From assembly GCF_900104345.1 (NCBI RefSeq), contig NZ_FNJN01000006.1, positions 124,001 through 188,000 on the forward strand: DNA of 64,000 nucleotides. The letters are read 5' to 3'. Position numbers and translations under genes: made by a program. This DNA comes from Microbacterium testaceum StLB037. GTDB lineage: Bacteria > Actinomycetota > Actinomycetes > Actinomycetales > Microbacteriaceae. The notes under the pieces are model-generated. The model was not told the DNA's origin, searched no databases, and saw nothing but the letters and a program-made list of their open reading frames with translations. This document shows, piece after piece, positions 33,408 through 42,244 of this stretch (the first letter of the stretch is position 1; the number at the start of each line of letters is the position of its first letter).

Positions 33408-33476
33408 TCCGGCCGCCCGTTGCGAGCGGATCCCCCCTGCGGCGGAGTCTGGTGCGCGGTCGAGGGAACGCAGCGC

Positions 33477-34070
33477 TCAGGCCGCGGCGCTGGGGGTGGC
33501 CGCCGCGACCGTCCGAAGGATCGAGGGCGCGGCAACAGGGGGAGCGAACAGCGCACAGCAGGAGCGGCCCGAGACCTCGCAGGCATCGGCGACGGCGCAT
33601 CGCATGCGCTGGAGGAACGCCGTCACGGCCACCGTCTCGCTCTCGGACATCCCGCGGGTCGCCTGCATCATGCGCGCGTGCATCGACCGGAGGGTCTCGC
33701 GCATCTCCTCGTCGGCGTGCGGGGTGGCGGTGATGACCACCTTGCGGCGGTCGGAGGGGTGCGGCGTGCGCCGGAGGTGCCCCGACCGCTCGAGCCGATC
33801 GAGCAGGGCCGTCACGGACGCCGTCGACACTCCGAGATGGCGGGCGAGGTCGATGGGGGTGACGTCCCGGCCCGCGCCGCTGGCCCTCGCGAGGAAGCGC
33901 AGGACGAGGAGTTCGTTCTCGCCCATCGACATGGAGTCCTGAGTGCGGCGACGCATCGCCATCTCCGCTGAACGGTACGCGCGCATCGCCTCCATGACGC
34001 GCGCCCCGCGCTCGTCTTCGACGCTGTCGCTGTACCAGTAAGACGGAGGTGCCGCGTGCTCGCTGGACAT
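33477..34070 (-). CDS. MarR-family transcriptional regulator (module 2)
   Basis: A 197-residue MarR protein: VTPIDLARHLGVSTASVTAL and a PSDRRKVVITA wing, close to module 1 (VTPTEIAQALGIS). The C-terminal part contains three clustered cysteines plus one earlier (CAVADACEVSGRSCCAL), which may act as a redox or metal sensor; module 1 lacks this cluster. AGGAG lies 4 nt before the ATG. It is divergent from the third DUF7882 gene across 80 nt. Confidence 0.85.
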   Translation of the reverse strand: MSSEHAAPPSYWYSDSVEDERGARVMEAMRAYRSAEMAMRRRTQDSMSMGENELLVLRFLARASGAGRDVTPIDLARHLGVSTASVTALLDRLERSGHLRRTPHPSDRRKVVITATPHADEEMRETLRSMHARMMQATRGMSESETVAVTAFLQRMRCAVADACEVSGRSCCALFAPPVAAPSILRTVAAATPSAAA

Positions 34071-34100
34071 CGATCTCCTAATATCTCGCTTGCCTATTCG

Positions 34101-34117
34101 CTAGTCTACCTAGTAAG
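34101..34117. promoter_or_regulatory. Candidate MarR operator, module 2
   Basis: CTAGTCTACCTAGTAAG holds two CTAGT half-sites 9 bp apart in the 80-nt divergent region; a CTAGTTAGG element is found in module 1. Confidence 0.4.
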
Positions 34118-34150
34118 TTCATCAGTGAGCAACGAGCAGAGGGGTACATC

Positions 34151-34528
34151 ATGGCGAAGCTCTACTACGGCACGACGACCGAGCCGATCCGCATCGACGA
34201 CCGCATGTTGGCGCACGTCAAGGTGGTCGTCGCCACCAAGCTCCGCCGCGGTGAGAGCTTCACGCTCTCGTGGGTGCACGGCGCCGACGAGCCGGTGGGA
34301 CGATCGACGATCTGGCTGCAGCCGTCCATTCCTCTGCGGTTCGTCTTCGACTCGGAGCAGCCGGAGGCGCTCGACCAGAACCTTCTCAGGCGCATGGCCA
34401 ACGATGCCAACTCCTCGCGCGGCCTCAGCCTCGACATCGCCCTCGAGGAGCCCGCGGAGAAAGTCGTCCCGCCGCGGGTGTCGGCCTCTGCGTCGAAGTC
34501 GACGCGTTCCCTCGTCCGCGCGGCGTGA
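34151..34528 (+). CDS. DUF7882-family small protein (copy 3, extended)
   Basis: A 125-residue copy: MAKLYYGTTTEPIRIDDRML, LAHVKVVVATKLRRGESFTL, the SWVHGADEPVGRSTIWLQPS strand and NDANSSRGLSL helix. It carries an extra ~25-residue basic Ser-rich C-terminal tail (PRVSASASKSTRSLV) not seen in the other copies. It is divergent from its MarR gene, and its stop overlaps the GTG of the next gene, so the two are coupled. Confidence 0.78.
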   Translation: MAKLYYGTTTEPIRIDDRMLAHVKVVVATKLRRGESFTLSWVHGADEPVGRSTIWLQPSIPLRFVFDSEQPEALDQNLLRRMANDANSSRGLSLDIALEEPAEKVVPPRVSASASKSTRSLVRAA

Positions 34529-34833
34529 CCCCTTCTGCGCCGCACGCGTCCAACGGGGCGGTCGTCTGGTCACGGGTGGACGCCGACCTCTCTGTCGCCA
34601 CGCGCGACGGCGACTTCGCCGGGTACGTCGATCGCCGCTCCCTCGGGACGTTCCTCGCCTTCGACCCGCACGGGCGGCACATCGGCACCTTCGCCCACGC
34701 CGATGCGGCGCGGTCGGCATTGGGCGGCCACGCCCGGGATCGTCGCGAGAACCCGGCCGTCCGCGGGATGCAGTTCCTCCGCGAGGTCAGCCGCAGTGCG
34801 ACGATCGCCAGACTTTTCAGGGCGCAGTCATGA
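34525..34833 (+). CDS. Small hypothetical protein coupled to DUF7882 gene
   Basis: A 102-residue protein starting on the GTGA overlap with the preceding stop. The core (VDADLSVATRDGDFAGYVDR, then RSLGTFLAFDPHGRHIGTF) is predicted beta-rich and looks like a compact domain with a conserved-looking Gly/Phe pattern. Position makes it a functional partner of DUF7882 copy 3, controlled by the same MarR. Family not recognised. Confidence 0.65.
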   Translation: MTPSAPHASNGAVVWSRVDADLSVATRDGDFAGYVDRRSLGTFLAFDPHGRHIGTFAHADAARSALGGHARDRRENPAVRGMQFLREVSRSATIARLFRAQS

Positions 34834-34928
34834 CCGAAACCCCAACGTGGGACGCACCCACGGGACGGTCCGCATCACCGACCCGGGGGATCCTCCGGTT
34901 CCCGGTTCTCGGTGACGTCCTCGCCTGA
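34830..34928 (+). CDS. Possible 32-residue peptide ending the DUF7882 operon
   Basis: ATGA overlaps the preceding stop and opens a 32-codon frame (MTETPTWDAPTGRSASPTRG, then ILRFPVLGDVLA). The coupling supports translation, but its end overlaps a convergent gene on the other strand. It ends in GDVLA, while the peptide at 51937 ends in GDLA; this may be coincidence. Confidence 0.3.
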   Translation: MTETPTWDAPTGRSASPTRGILRFPVLGDVLA

Positions 34929-35129
34929 CCGGTCGACGGGCCCCCGCGCCGCGGGCTCTTTTCGAACGAGCAGAACGGCGACCGCGAAGCAGACCCCTCC
35001 CAGGGCTCCGAAGATCAGTCGGGGCCCGGTGGGCGAATCGGCGGGGAAGACCAGGGTCGGGGCGGCCAGAACGGCCATTGCGACGACGCAGAGCGCGAAA
35101 CCCATCGGACGTGGTGATCGCGAATTCAT
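34875..35129 (-). CDS. Small membrane protein
   Basis: An 84-residue protein with two membrane segments (about residues 9-29 and 37-57) and a charged C-terminal tail (VRKEPAARGPVDRSGEDVTE). GGAGGGG lies 4 nt before the ATG. No known family; convergent with the DUF7882 operon. Confidence 0.6.
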   Translation of the reverse strand: MNSRSPRPMGFALCVVAMAVLAAPTLVFPADSPTGPRLIFGALGGVCFAVAVLLVRKEPAARGPVDRSGEDVTENREPEDPPGR

Positions 35130-35403
35130 CGGACCCCTCCGGATGCGGACGTGACGCCAGCCTAGACGAGTGCCGGGAGGAGCGGCGTGAACAGACGCGA
35201 GTCGGGGCCATTCCCGACGTCACGGGGGCTGGCCCGCGCGCAACGCTGACCTCTTCCGTGAGGCCGAGGCTCTCCCCGCCGGAACGAGCTCATCGGCCGG
35301 CGTTCACGGAGGGACACCTCTTCGCCGAGGCTGATGCGGCCATCGATGACGGGTGCGCGCGATCGAAGCGATAGGGTGGCCGAGCCCGTTGCAGGAGGAG
35401 CCG

Positions 35404-36096
35404 ATGACCGAAACCGCCGAGCGGCCCCTCGCTCGGGCGCAGGGGCTCCGAAGCGCACCACCCGCCCTCGCGGCGACGATCGGCGGTTCGGCCGCTTTCG
35501 TCAGCGCTGCGCTCATCTGGATATGCCGCCTCTGGGAGCCCGGTGTGCAGTACGTGAGTCAGCTCGGTGCGACGGCGATGCCCACCGCGCCCCTGTTCAA
35601 CACGGCGCTGCTTCTGCTCGCGATCGCCACGGTCCTGCTCGATAGATCGCTCGCCGGGCGGGGCGAAGGTTACGGTGCCGGGTGGCCCGTCGCCACGACG
35701 CTGCTCGTGTGCGGGTTGTGCTTCGCCGTGGCATCCGTCGTCACCTGCTCGCCCGGATGCCCCATTCCTTTCACCGAGGGCGCCCTTCCCCAAGACCTGA
35801 TCCACATCTCCTTCGCCGTCCTCGGGTTCCTGTCGGCGATCGTCGCCATGGGACAGGTTGCCGCGAGGCCTCGGCGTCCCTGGATGCGCGCGGCCTCCGT
35901 CTTCACGCTCGTCGCGGTCGGTGCCACATCGCTGACCGGCGCGATGATCGCTCTTTCCCGTGGTGACACGGTGCTCGGCGGCAACCTGGAGTTCGCCGCC
36001 GCGACGCTCGCCATCGCGTGGTTCGGGGTCTGGGGCCTGCAGGTCGCCTCTGACATTCGGCGAAGCCACCCGGATGTGTTCGGGGTGCGCGCGTGA
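35404..36096 (+). CDS. DUF998-type membrane protein
   Basis: A 230-residue integral membrane protein with six hydrophobic segments. The pattern (an early YVSQLGATAMPTAPLFNTAL, the CSPGCPIPF loop and LPQDLIHISFAVLGF) matches the DUF998 family. GGAGGAG is 4 nt before the ATG at 35404. It is followed by another small membrane protein with a GTGA overlap. Function unknown. Confidence 0.8.
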   Translation: MTETAERPLARAQGLRSAPPALAATIGGSAAFVSAALIWICRLWEPGVQYVSQLGATAMPTAPLFNTALLLLAIATVLLDRSLAGRGEGYGAGWPVATTLLVCGLCFAVASVVTCSPGCPIPFTEGALPQDLIHISFAVLGFLSAIVAMGQVAARPRRPWMRAASVFTLVAVGATSLTGAMIALSRGDTVLGGNLEFAAATLAIAWFGVWGLQVASDIRRSHPDVFGVRA

Positions 36097-36323
36097 GTAC
36101 CCCAGGAGATGCGTTCCGGCGACTGCGGCGCATCGCGGGGTGGCTTGCACCCCTGGCCGCATTCGCCGTCATCCTCGCGGTTGTCCGGTCAGCGGGCGTA
36201 CCGCTGACACTCCCCGGCATCGTGCTCGCGATCATCCTTCTCGGTGCCGCGCGCCTGTTGATCGGACGAGCTCGCCGTCACCGGCGCGACCGCTCCGTCA
36301 CACGTCCTCGGGGCTCTCGATGA
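36093..36323 (+). CDS. Small membrane protein coupled to DUF998 gene
   Basis: A 76-residue protein with two hydrophobic segments (about 15-33 and 38-55) and a very basic tail (RARRHRRDRSVTRPRGSR). The GTG overlaps the DUF998 stop by four bases. Its 3' end overlaps the end of the LuxR gene on the opposite strand by 26 bp. Confidence 0.6.
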   Translation: MSTPGDAFRRLRRIAGWLAPLAAFAVILAVVRSAGVPLTLPGIVLAIILLGAARLLIGRARRHRRDRSVTRPRGSR

Positions 36324-38769
36324 GTCCCCACGCGTGGGCCGCTCGGATCGCACTCGACCGATCCGACGCCTCGAGCTTCCGGTAAAGACTCCGCAGCTGC
36401 GTCTTGACCGTATTCGGGGAAACGGAGAGCTCGCGGGCGATGACGGCGATCGTCGCCGACGGTGTGAGGTGGTCCAACACCACCTTTTCGCGGGTGGTGA
36501 GTTGAGGCACGCTCGCCGATGACACGAAGTAAGACGCGCGCGCTTCGATGTGAGCGCGTGACGTGGACGACAGCGTCTTCACGACCACCGCGCGGTCTTC
36601 TGGCGCCAACGCGCTCCAGGGGCTCCACAGATCGTGTCGGATACTCAGCGCTTCGGCGCGCTCCAGGGTGGGGCGGCGGGAGGCGGCCCCACGCAAGCGC
36701 ACCTCGGCCACGATACTGACGACGAGGCTCTCGAGAGTCGTGCGTGGGGAGGGCTCGTGCTGGCGGCCCCACTTGATGCTCAGGACGAAGGCGTCGTGCG
36801 CTCGCCCGGCGTACAGCTGAGACAGCGCGATGGCGGGAGCGGTGAGGGGGGAGAGCATGAACGGGCCCTCGAACAGGGCGAGAGCGTCCCGTGCTTGCCG
36901 GAGCGCGATGAGCACTTTCGCTCGCGTCGTCAGGAGAAGCGTCGACTGGAAGTGCGAGGGGGGTGTGCTGCGTATTGCTGTCGTCCACGTGCGCAGCACT
37001 TCGAGCGCGTCGGATGCGGCGCCCGACACGAGGAGCGTCAGGACGTGGGCCGACGCCGCGTAGGGCCACAGCTCGCGAGCCGCGGCGGTGGAAGACAGGG
37101 CGTCGAAGAGCGGGCGCGCCTCTTCCGCTTCGCCGGCCTCGAGGAGGACCCACGCGGACGCCAGTCGGAGGCCTTCACCCCAGGGAGACGCCACCCAGGT
37201 GTCCGAGCACTCCGCCTCGACGAGTGCTCGCGCGGTGCGCACGTCACCTTCGAGCAGAGCGATGACGGCGAGGGCGCCGCGCGCCCGCAGCCGCTGCGCA
37301 GGTAGCGCCGTGTGCTCGGCCCGTGACATGCACTCGCTCGCCGCGCGCAGCTGCCCCATGGCGAGGAAGGTCATCGCGACCTGATACCACCCCTCGGCCT
37401 TCGTCTCGAGTTTGAGATCTCGCGCGCGGCCGAGGGCGTCGGCAAGCATGTCCGACGCTTCGGAGGCGAGTGCGAATCGCCCCGCGGCGCGAAGAAGACT
37501 CACACGGATGATCAGGGCGTCGGGGCGGCCCGCTGTGACGCTCGAGACGTCGGGCAGGCGGTTGAGAGCGGAGGCCACGAGCGAGGGTGTCTCTGCTGAC
37601 ACAGCGGTCTCGGGGTCGAGGGAGAGCAGCGCCTCGACGACCACCGGAGCTGAGGACGCGCTCGATCGGAGCCGCGCGAGGGCGCGCGAAAAGCCGTCGG
37701 CGCTGCGCGCCCAGACCTCGGACCCCGACCTGCGCAGGATCCCGGCCAGGGTCGTCCACTGTCGCGCGTCCGCGGCGAGCCGGGTCGCCAGCAGGGACTC
37801 GCCGTTCGACACGAGATGCTCGAGCAGCCGGAGCCGGGCTGCGGACACCCGGGAAGGCTGCTTCGCGGTGATCTCCTGGAACCACCGCTCGCGAATCGGC
37901 TCGGCCAACAGCGCGCGCGTCGTGCCGGGCCAGACCACACCCGCGCTCTGGAGCCGATCGAGAAGATCGGGGGTGGCCCCATTCTGCGACTCGACGCCGA
38001 GGGCGCGGGCGAGGGGCTCGGTGACGTAGGGGGCGAGAGCGAGGAGGCGGAGATCGTCCGTGACCGGTGCACCCAATCGCGCCTCCATGTCGCGGGTGAG
38101 CGCGGCGCTCGCGTAGGCGGCCGCCGTGGCGGCTTCGCCGCGCGTGTGGAGGGGGAGGCCCTCCAGGCGGAGCCGAGTGCTGGCCAGCTGGACGAGGGCG
38201 GGCCACCCGTGCGTGTGTGCGGCGAGCTCGTCGGTGGCGGTGTCGGTCGACTCGACCCCGTTCACGGCGAGGACCGATGCGACCTCTTCCCGGGTCATCA
38301 GCAGGTCTCCTGAGGGGAGCGCCTGCACATCGAATTCCAGTGCGACGAGGGGATTCTCGAAACCCGTCGGCTGGCGGGTGGCGACGACGATTCGAAGGTT
38401 CCGGTCGGCGCGCAGCAGATCGAGCAGATGGTGGGTCGAAACCCCGCGTCCTTCGACGTGATCGTCCACGAGGAGAACATGGGAGGCGGGCCCGTCTGCG
38501 AATGCCTCCGCGATATGCGGAAGGGATTCCGGCGACGTGAGGGCGCCGTCGATGAGCTGTACGCCATGCTCGATGTCCGAGGCAAGAGCGTCGGCGAATT
38601 GGCGCAGCAGCGCGGTCTTCCCCACGCCGGTCGGTCCACGGAGCAGGACGACATCGGTGCGCAATGCCGCTTCGAGACGGCCCAGCGCCTGTGGACGCGG
38701 TGCCCAGAACCGGCTCGTGCGGCGGGCGGCTCGAACGCCGATCACCATGTCATCCACACCGATCAACAT
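36298..38769 (-). CDS. LuxR/LAL-family ATPase regulator (MalT-like)
   Basis: An 823-residue STAND-type regulator. Walker A is GPTGVGKT (45-52) and Walker B is the HVLLVDDHV strand (~100-108). A long helical, TPR-like middle (~350-740) is followed by a LuxR HTH (~760-815; QLTTREKVVLDHLTPSATIA, then VSPNTVKTQLRSLYRKL). LAL regulators switch on genes when the sensor repeats bind ligand. GGAGGT is 4 nt before the ATG at 38769. No obvious target operon adjoins it. Confidence 0.9.
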   Translation of the reverse strand: MLIGVDDMVIGVRAARRTSRFWAPRPQALGRLEAALRTDVVLLRGPTGVGKTALLRQFADALASDIEHGVQLIDGALTSPESLPHIAEAFADGPASHVLLVDDHVEGRGVSTHHLLDLLRADRNLRIVVATRQPTGFENPLVALEFDVQALPSGDLLMTREEVASVLAVNGVESTDTATDELAAHTHGWPALVQLASTRLRLEGLPLHTRGEAATAAAYASAALTRDMEARLGAPVTDDLRLLALAPYVTEPLARALGVESQNGATPDLLDRLQSAGVVWPGTTRALLAEPIRERWFQEITAKQPSRVSAARLRLLEHLVSNGESLLATRLAADARQWTTLAGILRRSGSEVWARSADGFSRALARLRSSASSAPVVVEALLSLDPETAVSAETPSLVASALNRLPDVSSVTAGRPDALIIRVSLLRAAGRFALASEASDMLADALGRARDLKLETKAEGWYQVAMTFLAMGQLRAASECMSRAEHTALPAQRLRARGALAVIALLEGDVRTARALVEAECSDTWVASPWGEGLRLASAWVLLEAGEAEEARPLFDALSSTAAARELWPYAASAHVLTLLVSGAASDALEVLRTWTTAIRSTPPSHFQSTLLLTTRAKVLIALRQARDALALFEGPFMLSPLTAPAIALSQLYAGRAHDAFVLSIKWGRQHEPSPRTTLESLVVSIVAEVRLRGAASRRPTLERAEALSIRHDLWSPWSALAPEDRAVVVKTLSSTSRAHIEARASYFVSSASVPQLTTREKVVLDHLTPSATIAVIARELSVSPNTVKTQLRSLYRKLEASDRSSAIRAAHAWGLIESPEDV

Positions 38770-39421
38770 CGGGACCTCCAGGAGCGAAAGGACTGCCGCC
38801 CTTCTGAGGTGGGGCTGCGGTCGACGCGGTGAACTCCCACCCCGTCGAGAAGATCCTGCGGGTTTTGCGCACGATGGTCGGACGAATCTCGCAGGTTTCA
38901 TCCCCCGCGTCATCCCCGATTCACCCCCTCCGCATCACCCTCTCGGGCCGGTACGTCCTTCGCCTGGTCGCTCGCCGTTCTCGCGTCAAGAGCGGCGTCG
39001 CCTCGCCGTGCTCGGAAGAGGGGGCGTTGGGTGAGCCGTCGTCGGTCGTCCGGGTGATGCCGCGGGTGAAATATTCGCCGTCTCTCGTGATCCGCGTCCG
39101 ATGCGCGGTGGCTTCCCGGCGCTCTGATCAGGGGAGTGGGCGGGCGCGGGGGCGTGGTGCCGCCCCGGCGCCGGCGCCCCCTGGGCTGGTGCGCCGCGCA
39201 GGGGCGGGTACGCGGGAATGACCGGCTCGGGCTCCATTCCGGGGGCTTCGCTCTCTGCGCGGGGCACGGGCGGTCGGGTGACGACACGAAGACTGCCTGG
39301 CGCGTTCCACCTCCGGCCGCCCGTCCTTCGCCCGCCTCGATCCCCACCGTGGGGGTCGCGCCCACCGACCGGGCATGTATGCATGTTCATGTGAGCGTTG
39401 ACTTCCGATCAAGCTGGTCTC
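38770..39421. other. 650-bp region with no convincing gene
   Basis: No frame in this stretch has a ribosome binding site, a known motif or normal composition. Some minus-strand frames look proline-rich (for example EPEPVIPAYPPL near 39200-39235) but break into other frames, so a decayed gene is possible. The end holds GCATGTATGCATGTTCATGT (39373-39392) and TTGACT (39398-39403) upstream of the XRE gene. Confidence 0.5.
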
Positions 39422-39697
39422 ATGAACGACGCGCCCGACCCCTGGACAGAGTTCGCCCGCGAGTTGGGCGTGCGCATGCTCCGCGCCCGCGCCGAGAAGC
39501 AGATGTCTCAGGAGCAGGTCGCCCACGAAGCGGGGCTCGCGACCTTCACCTATCGGAAGCTCGAGAAGGGGGAGTCCAATCCCGGGACCGCCGCGAACCC
39601 GCGTCTGCGCACCTTGGTGGCCCTGTCGGATGTCCTCGGGATCGCTTTGCCCGACCTGATCCCCACCCCGCCGAAGGGGCTCCCGCCCGGACGGTGA
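39422..39697 (+). CDS. Small XRE-family DNA-binding protein
   Basis: A 91-residue single-domain HTH protein: ELGVRMLRARAEKQMSQEQV, then HEAGLATFTYRKLEKGESNP, with the HTH at about residues 29-50, and a short Pro-rich tail. The ATG at 39422 is chosen; the TTG at 39398 is part of a TTGACT promoter-like sequence. It may regulate the next gene or itself. No toxin partner is visible. Confidence 0.75.
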   Translation: MNDAPDPWTEFARELGVRMLRARAEKQMSQEQVAHEAGLATFTYRKLEKGESNPGTAANPRLRTLVALSDVLGIALPDLIPTPPKGLPPGR

Positions 39698-39788
39698 CGG
39701 CGGTGTCGGAGGTTCGCGATGTAATGCGTTCGTGCCCACCAGTGTTCGGTTCGCCGCCCGCGGCGACCCCGACGGAAAGGTGTCATGC

Positions 39789-40142
39789 ATGACTCGGCAG
39801 TCTCGCGCCAAACGGACCTCCGGTGCCCGAAGGTGTGCCTTCCGCTGGTGCGTCACAGAGCACGGCTCCACCGCTCATCCCGACGACGAAGATCACCGCA
39901 GCGCAGGCGTCGGAGTCAGCGCGAGGGTGCGAGACGCGATGGGGTTCGGCCCCGGCCTCCTCGCGGAGGTGGAGATCGGTCTGCTGCGACGGACCACCGA
40001 TGCCGAGACGTGGGTGATCGTGGAGACCGGGATCGGGGCGTCCGTTTCCCTCCCGGTCAGCGCGGTCCGCGAACTCGCGATCGGTCTTCAGGAGGAGGGG
40101 GAACTCGTCGCCCTCCTCGCTCCCGAACCCGAGACCCACTGA
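39789..40142 (+). CDS. Hypothetical protein with DUF6907-like Cys/His motif
   Basis: A 117-residue protein. The N-terminal part has FRWCVTEHGSTAHPDDEDHR, similar to the WC-x-H-x-H-S pattern of DUF6907-type small actinobacterial proteins, and the rest is a beta-rich domain with ETWVIVETGIGASVSLPVSA. GGAAAGG is 8 nt before the ATG. Role unknown; one cysteine and three histidines could bind metal. Confidence 0.55.
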   Translation: MTRQSRAKRTSGARRCAFRWCVTEHGSTAHPDDEDHRSAGVGVSARVRDAMGFGPGLLAEVEIGLLRRTTDAETWVIVETGIGASVSLPVSAVRELAIGLQEEGELVALLAPEPETH

Positions 40143-40213
40143 TCTCCTGCCCAGGAAGGACAGCGCGCCGATGGCGGAGGCGTCGACGGGACCGTTCGTC
40201 GGTCCGCGACGAG

Positions 40214-42220
40214 TCAGCCGCGGCGGCCGAACGTCCTGCGCACGATGCGCAAGAGGCCGAGGAAGCCGAACAGGCCGACGACGGCGCCCAGGACGGCGAA
40301 CAGGGTGATGGACCCGCCGAGGACCGGCCCGCCCCCCGCGATCACCAGGACGACGGCGAGGACCACGGCGGCGATCGAGACGAGCGTGGTGGCGATCTCA
40401 CCCGTCGCCCGGCCGAGGATGCCGCTGACGTCCTCGCCGTCGGCGCTGCGCAACGTGATCCCGATGGACCCCTTCTCGACGCCCGTGAGCAGGGCGTCGA
40501 GGCGACGGGGGATCTGTTCAAGGCGAGCGAAGGCGATGACCGTTTGCGCCTGGAGGTCGGTGGCCATGCGCTTGACCGACACCGTCCGACGAAGGAGGCT
40601 CGGCATGAGCGGGAGCGCTCGACCGACCATGTCGAAGTCATCGACGATGACGCGCAGGCACCCTTCGAGAGTGGCGAAGCTCCGGAAGGCCGAGGCGAGT
40701 TCGCCGGGCAGAGCGATGTGGTGCTGGCGGATCACGTCGACCATTCGCGTGAAGATCGATCCGTGCCCGCTGGTGCGCAGGTGCTCGGTGGTGAGGACCA
40801 CTCCCACGTCGTGTCGGAAGGCGTCGAGGTCGGCGTCGTCGGGGGCGTCGACGATGAGGAGCAGGGCGTCCGTCGCCGCGACATCGTTCTCGCTGAGGGC
40901 GGCGAGGAGGAAAGCTGTCATGTGCTGACGTCGACTGCGCTCGATGACGCCGACGGCGCCGAAGTCGATGAGCCCCAGGGTCCCGTCGCTCTTCAGCAGC
41001 ACGTTGCCGGGGTGGAGGTCCGCGTGGAAGACCCCGTACACGAGGATCTGCTCGAGGACGGTCGCCATCAGTGTCTCGGCGAGGCGATCGCGCTGCGACG
41101 GATCGAGGTCGGCGATCAGCGGCGCCGCGTCGCTCAAGGCCGTTCCGTCGACGAGACCCATCGTGAGCACGCGTTGGCCGGACGCGTCGGAGAAGATGCG
41201 CGGAACGCTCACGAGCCCGCGGCGTCCGGGTTCGGCGCGATCGATCAGTTCGAGGGTCGAACCGATCATCTGCGTGTTGCGGGCCTCGATGCGGTAGTCG
41301 AGTTCTTCGAGGAGGGTGGTGGTGAAGCCGCGGGCGACCGATTCGATACGGAGATCGCGTCCGACGCGTGTGCGCGCCTCGGCCCGGTGCGCGAGGCGGC
41401 CGATGATGTCGGCATCCGCCTCCACCTGCGCCCGCGCGGCGGGCCGCTGGACCTTGATGACGACGTGGGTGCCGTCGAGCAGCCGCGCGCGGTGTACCTG
41501 TGCGACGGAGGCGGCGGCGAGGGGGACTGGGTCGACCTCGGCGTAGACCGCATCGATCGACTGGCCGAGGTCGCTCTCGATGACCGCGCGCACCGTTTCC
41601 CAGGGAAGCGTCGTCGCGCTCGTCTGCAGGGAGGCGAGGGCGCTCAGATACGGCTCGGGAACGAGGTCACGACGGGTCGAGAGCACCTGGCCGAGCTTGA
41701 CGAAACTCACCCCGGCATCGTTGATCGTCGCCACGATGGCTCGCGCCCGTTCCTCCGAGGTGCTCAGTTGCTCCTCGACGCGCGCGCGTCCGCCGTGGAA
41801 GAGCCACCCGACCCCGTGCCGAGAGGCGATCGCGAGGATCTCCAGGTACCGCCGGGTCCGTTTGCGCTGGCGGAGCGCTGCCCGCACGACGTCGATCGGA
41901 TTCGGGAGGGGGCGCGTCGGAAAGATCGCCTCGCTCGCCACGAGGGCGGCGACGCCGAGGGCGAAGACCCATGCCAGCGAGAGCGCGATCAGGCCCGCCC
42001 AGATCCAGCCGTCCTCCGCGGGAATGGATGCCGAGGAATCGGGGAACCCGGTCTGTCGCAGCGTCCATCCGGCCGAGGGTACTCCCAGGAGGAAGACCAG
42101 CAGACCGACGACGATACTGCGCGGCCAGCCCACCGCGGTGCCGAGGACTCGACGCGCGACGAACCCGACGAGGAGCGCCGAGACGACGGCGGTGATCGAG
42201 ATGAGGAGGCTGGCCATCAC
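40214..42220 (-). CDS. ABC1/AarF (UbiB-family) atypical kinase
   Basis: A 668-residue protein with membrane segments at both ends (~5-30, 75-100; ~605-650) and an ABC1 kinase-like domain (~120-470). Typical UbiB-family features are SFVKLGQVLSTRRDLVPEPY (KxGQ motif), the A-rich AAASVAQVHRARL loop, VIKVQRP, VFHADLHPGNVLL and LIDFGAVG. Family members support isoprenoid-lipid (quinone) metabolism through ATPase activity. A TACGCT -10 box is 6 nt before the GTG at 42220, which favours it over the ATG at 42217. Confidence 0.92.
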   Translation of the reverse strand: MMASLLISITAVVSALLVGFVARRVLGTAVGWPRSIVVGLLVFLLGVPSAGWTLRQTGFPDSSASIPAEDGWIWAGLIALSLAWVFALGVAALVASEAIFPTRPLPNPIDVVRAALRQRKRTRRYLEILAIASRHGVGWLFHGGRARVEEQLSTSEERARAIVATINDAGVSFVKLGQVLSTRRDLVPEPYLSALASLQTSATTLPWETVRAVIESDLGQSIDAVYAEVDPVPLAAASVAQVHRARLLDGTHVVIKVQRPAARAQVEADADIIGRLAHRAEARTRVGRDLRIESVARGFTTTLLEELDYRIEARNTQMIGSTLELIDRAEPGRRGLVSVPRIFSDASGQRVLTMGLVDGTALSDAAPLIADLDPSQRDRLAETLMATVLEQILVYGVFHADLHPGNVLLKSDGTLGLIDFGAVGVIERSRRQHMTAFLLAALSENDVAATDALLLIVDAPDDADLDAFRHDVGVVLTTEHLRTSGHGSIFTRMVDVIRQHHIALPGELASAFRSFATLEGCLRVIVDDFDMVGRALPLMPSLLRRTVSVKRMATDLQAQTVIAFARLEQIPRRLDALLTGVEKGSIGITLRSADGEDVSGILGRATGEIATTLVSIAAVVLAVVLVIAGGGPVLGGSITLFAVLGAVVGLFGFLGLLRIVRRTFGRRG

Positions 42221-42226
42221 GTGGTC

Positions 42227-42232
42227 AGCGTA
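42227..42232 (-). promoter_or_regulatory. -10 box of the ABC1 gene, leaderless
   Basis: TACGCT on the minus strand, 6 nt before the GTG at 42220. Confidence 0.5.
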
Positions 42233-42244
42233 GCCGGGCGAGGC

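Noticed and set aside
38829..39390. Plus- and minus-strand frames in the 650-bp gap
   Set aside because: No ribosome binding site, biased composition, and no conserved pattern in any frame.
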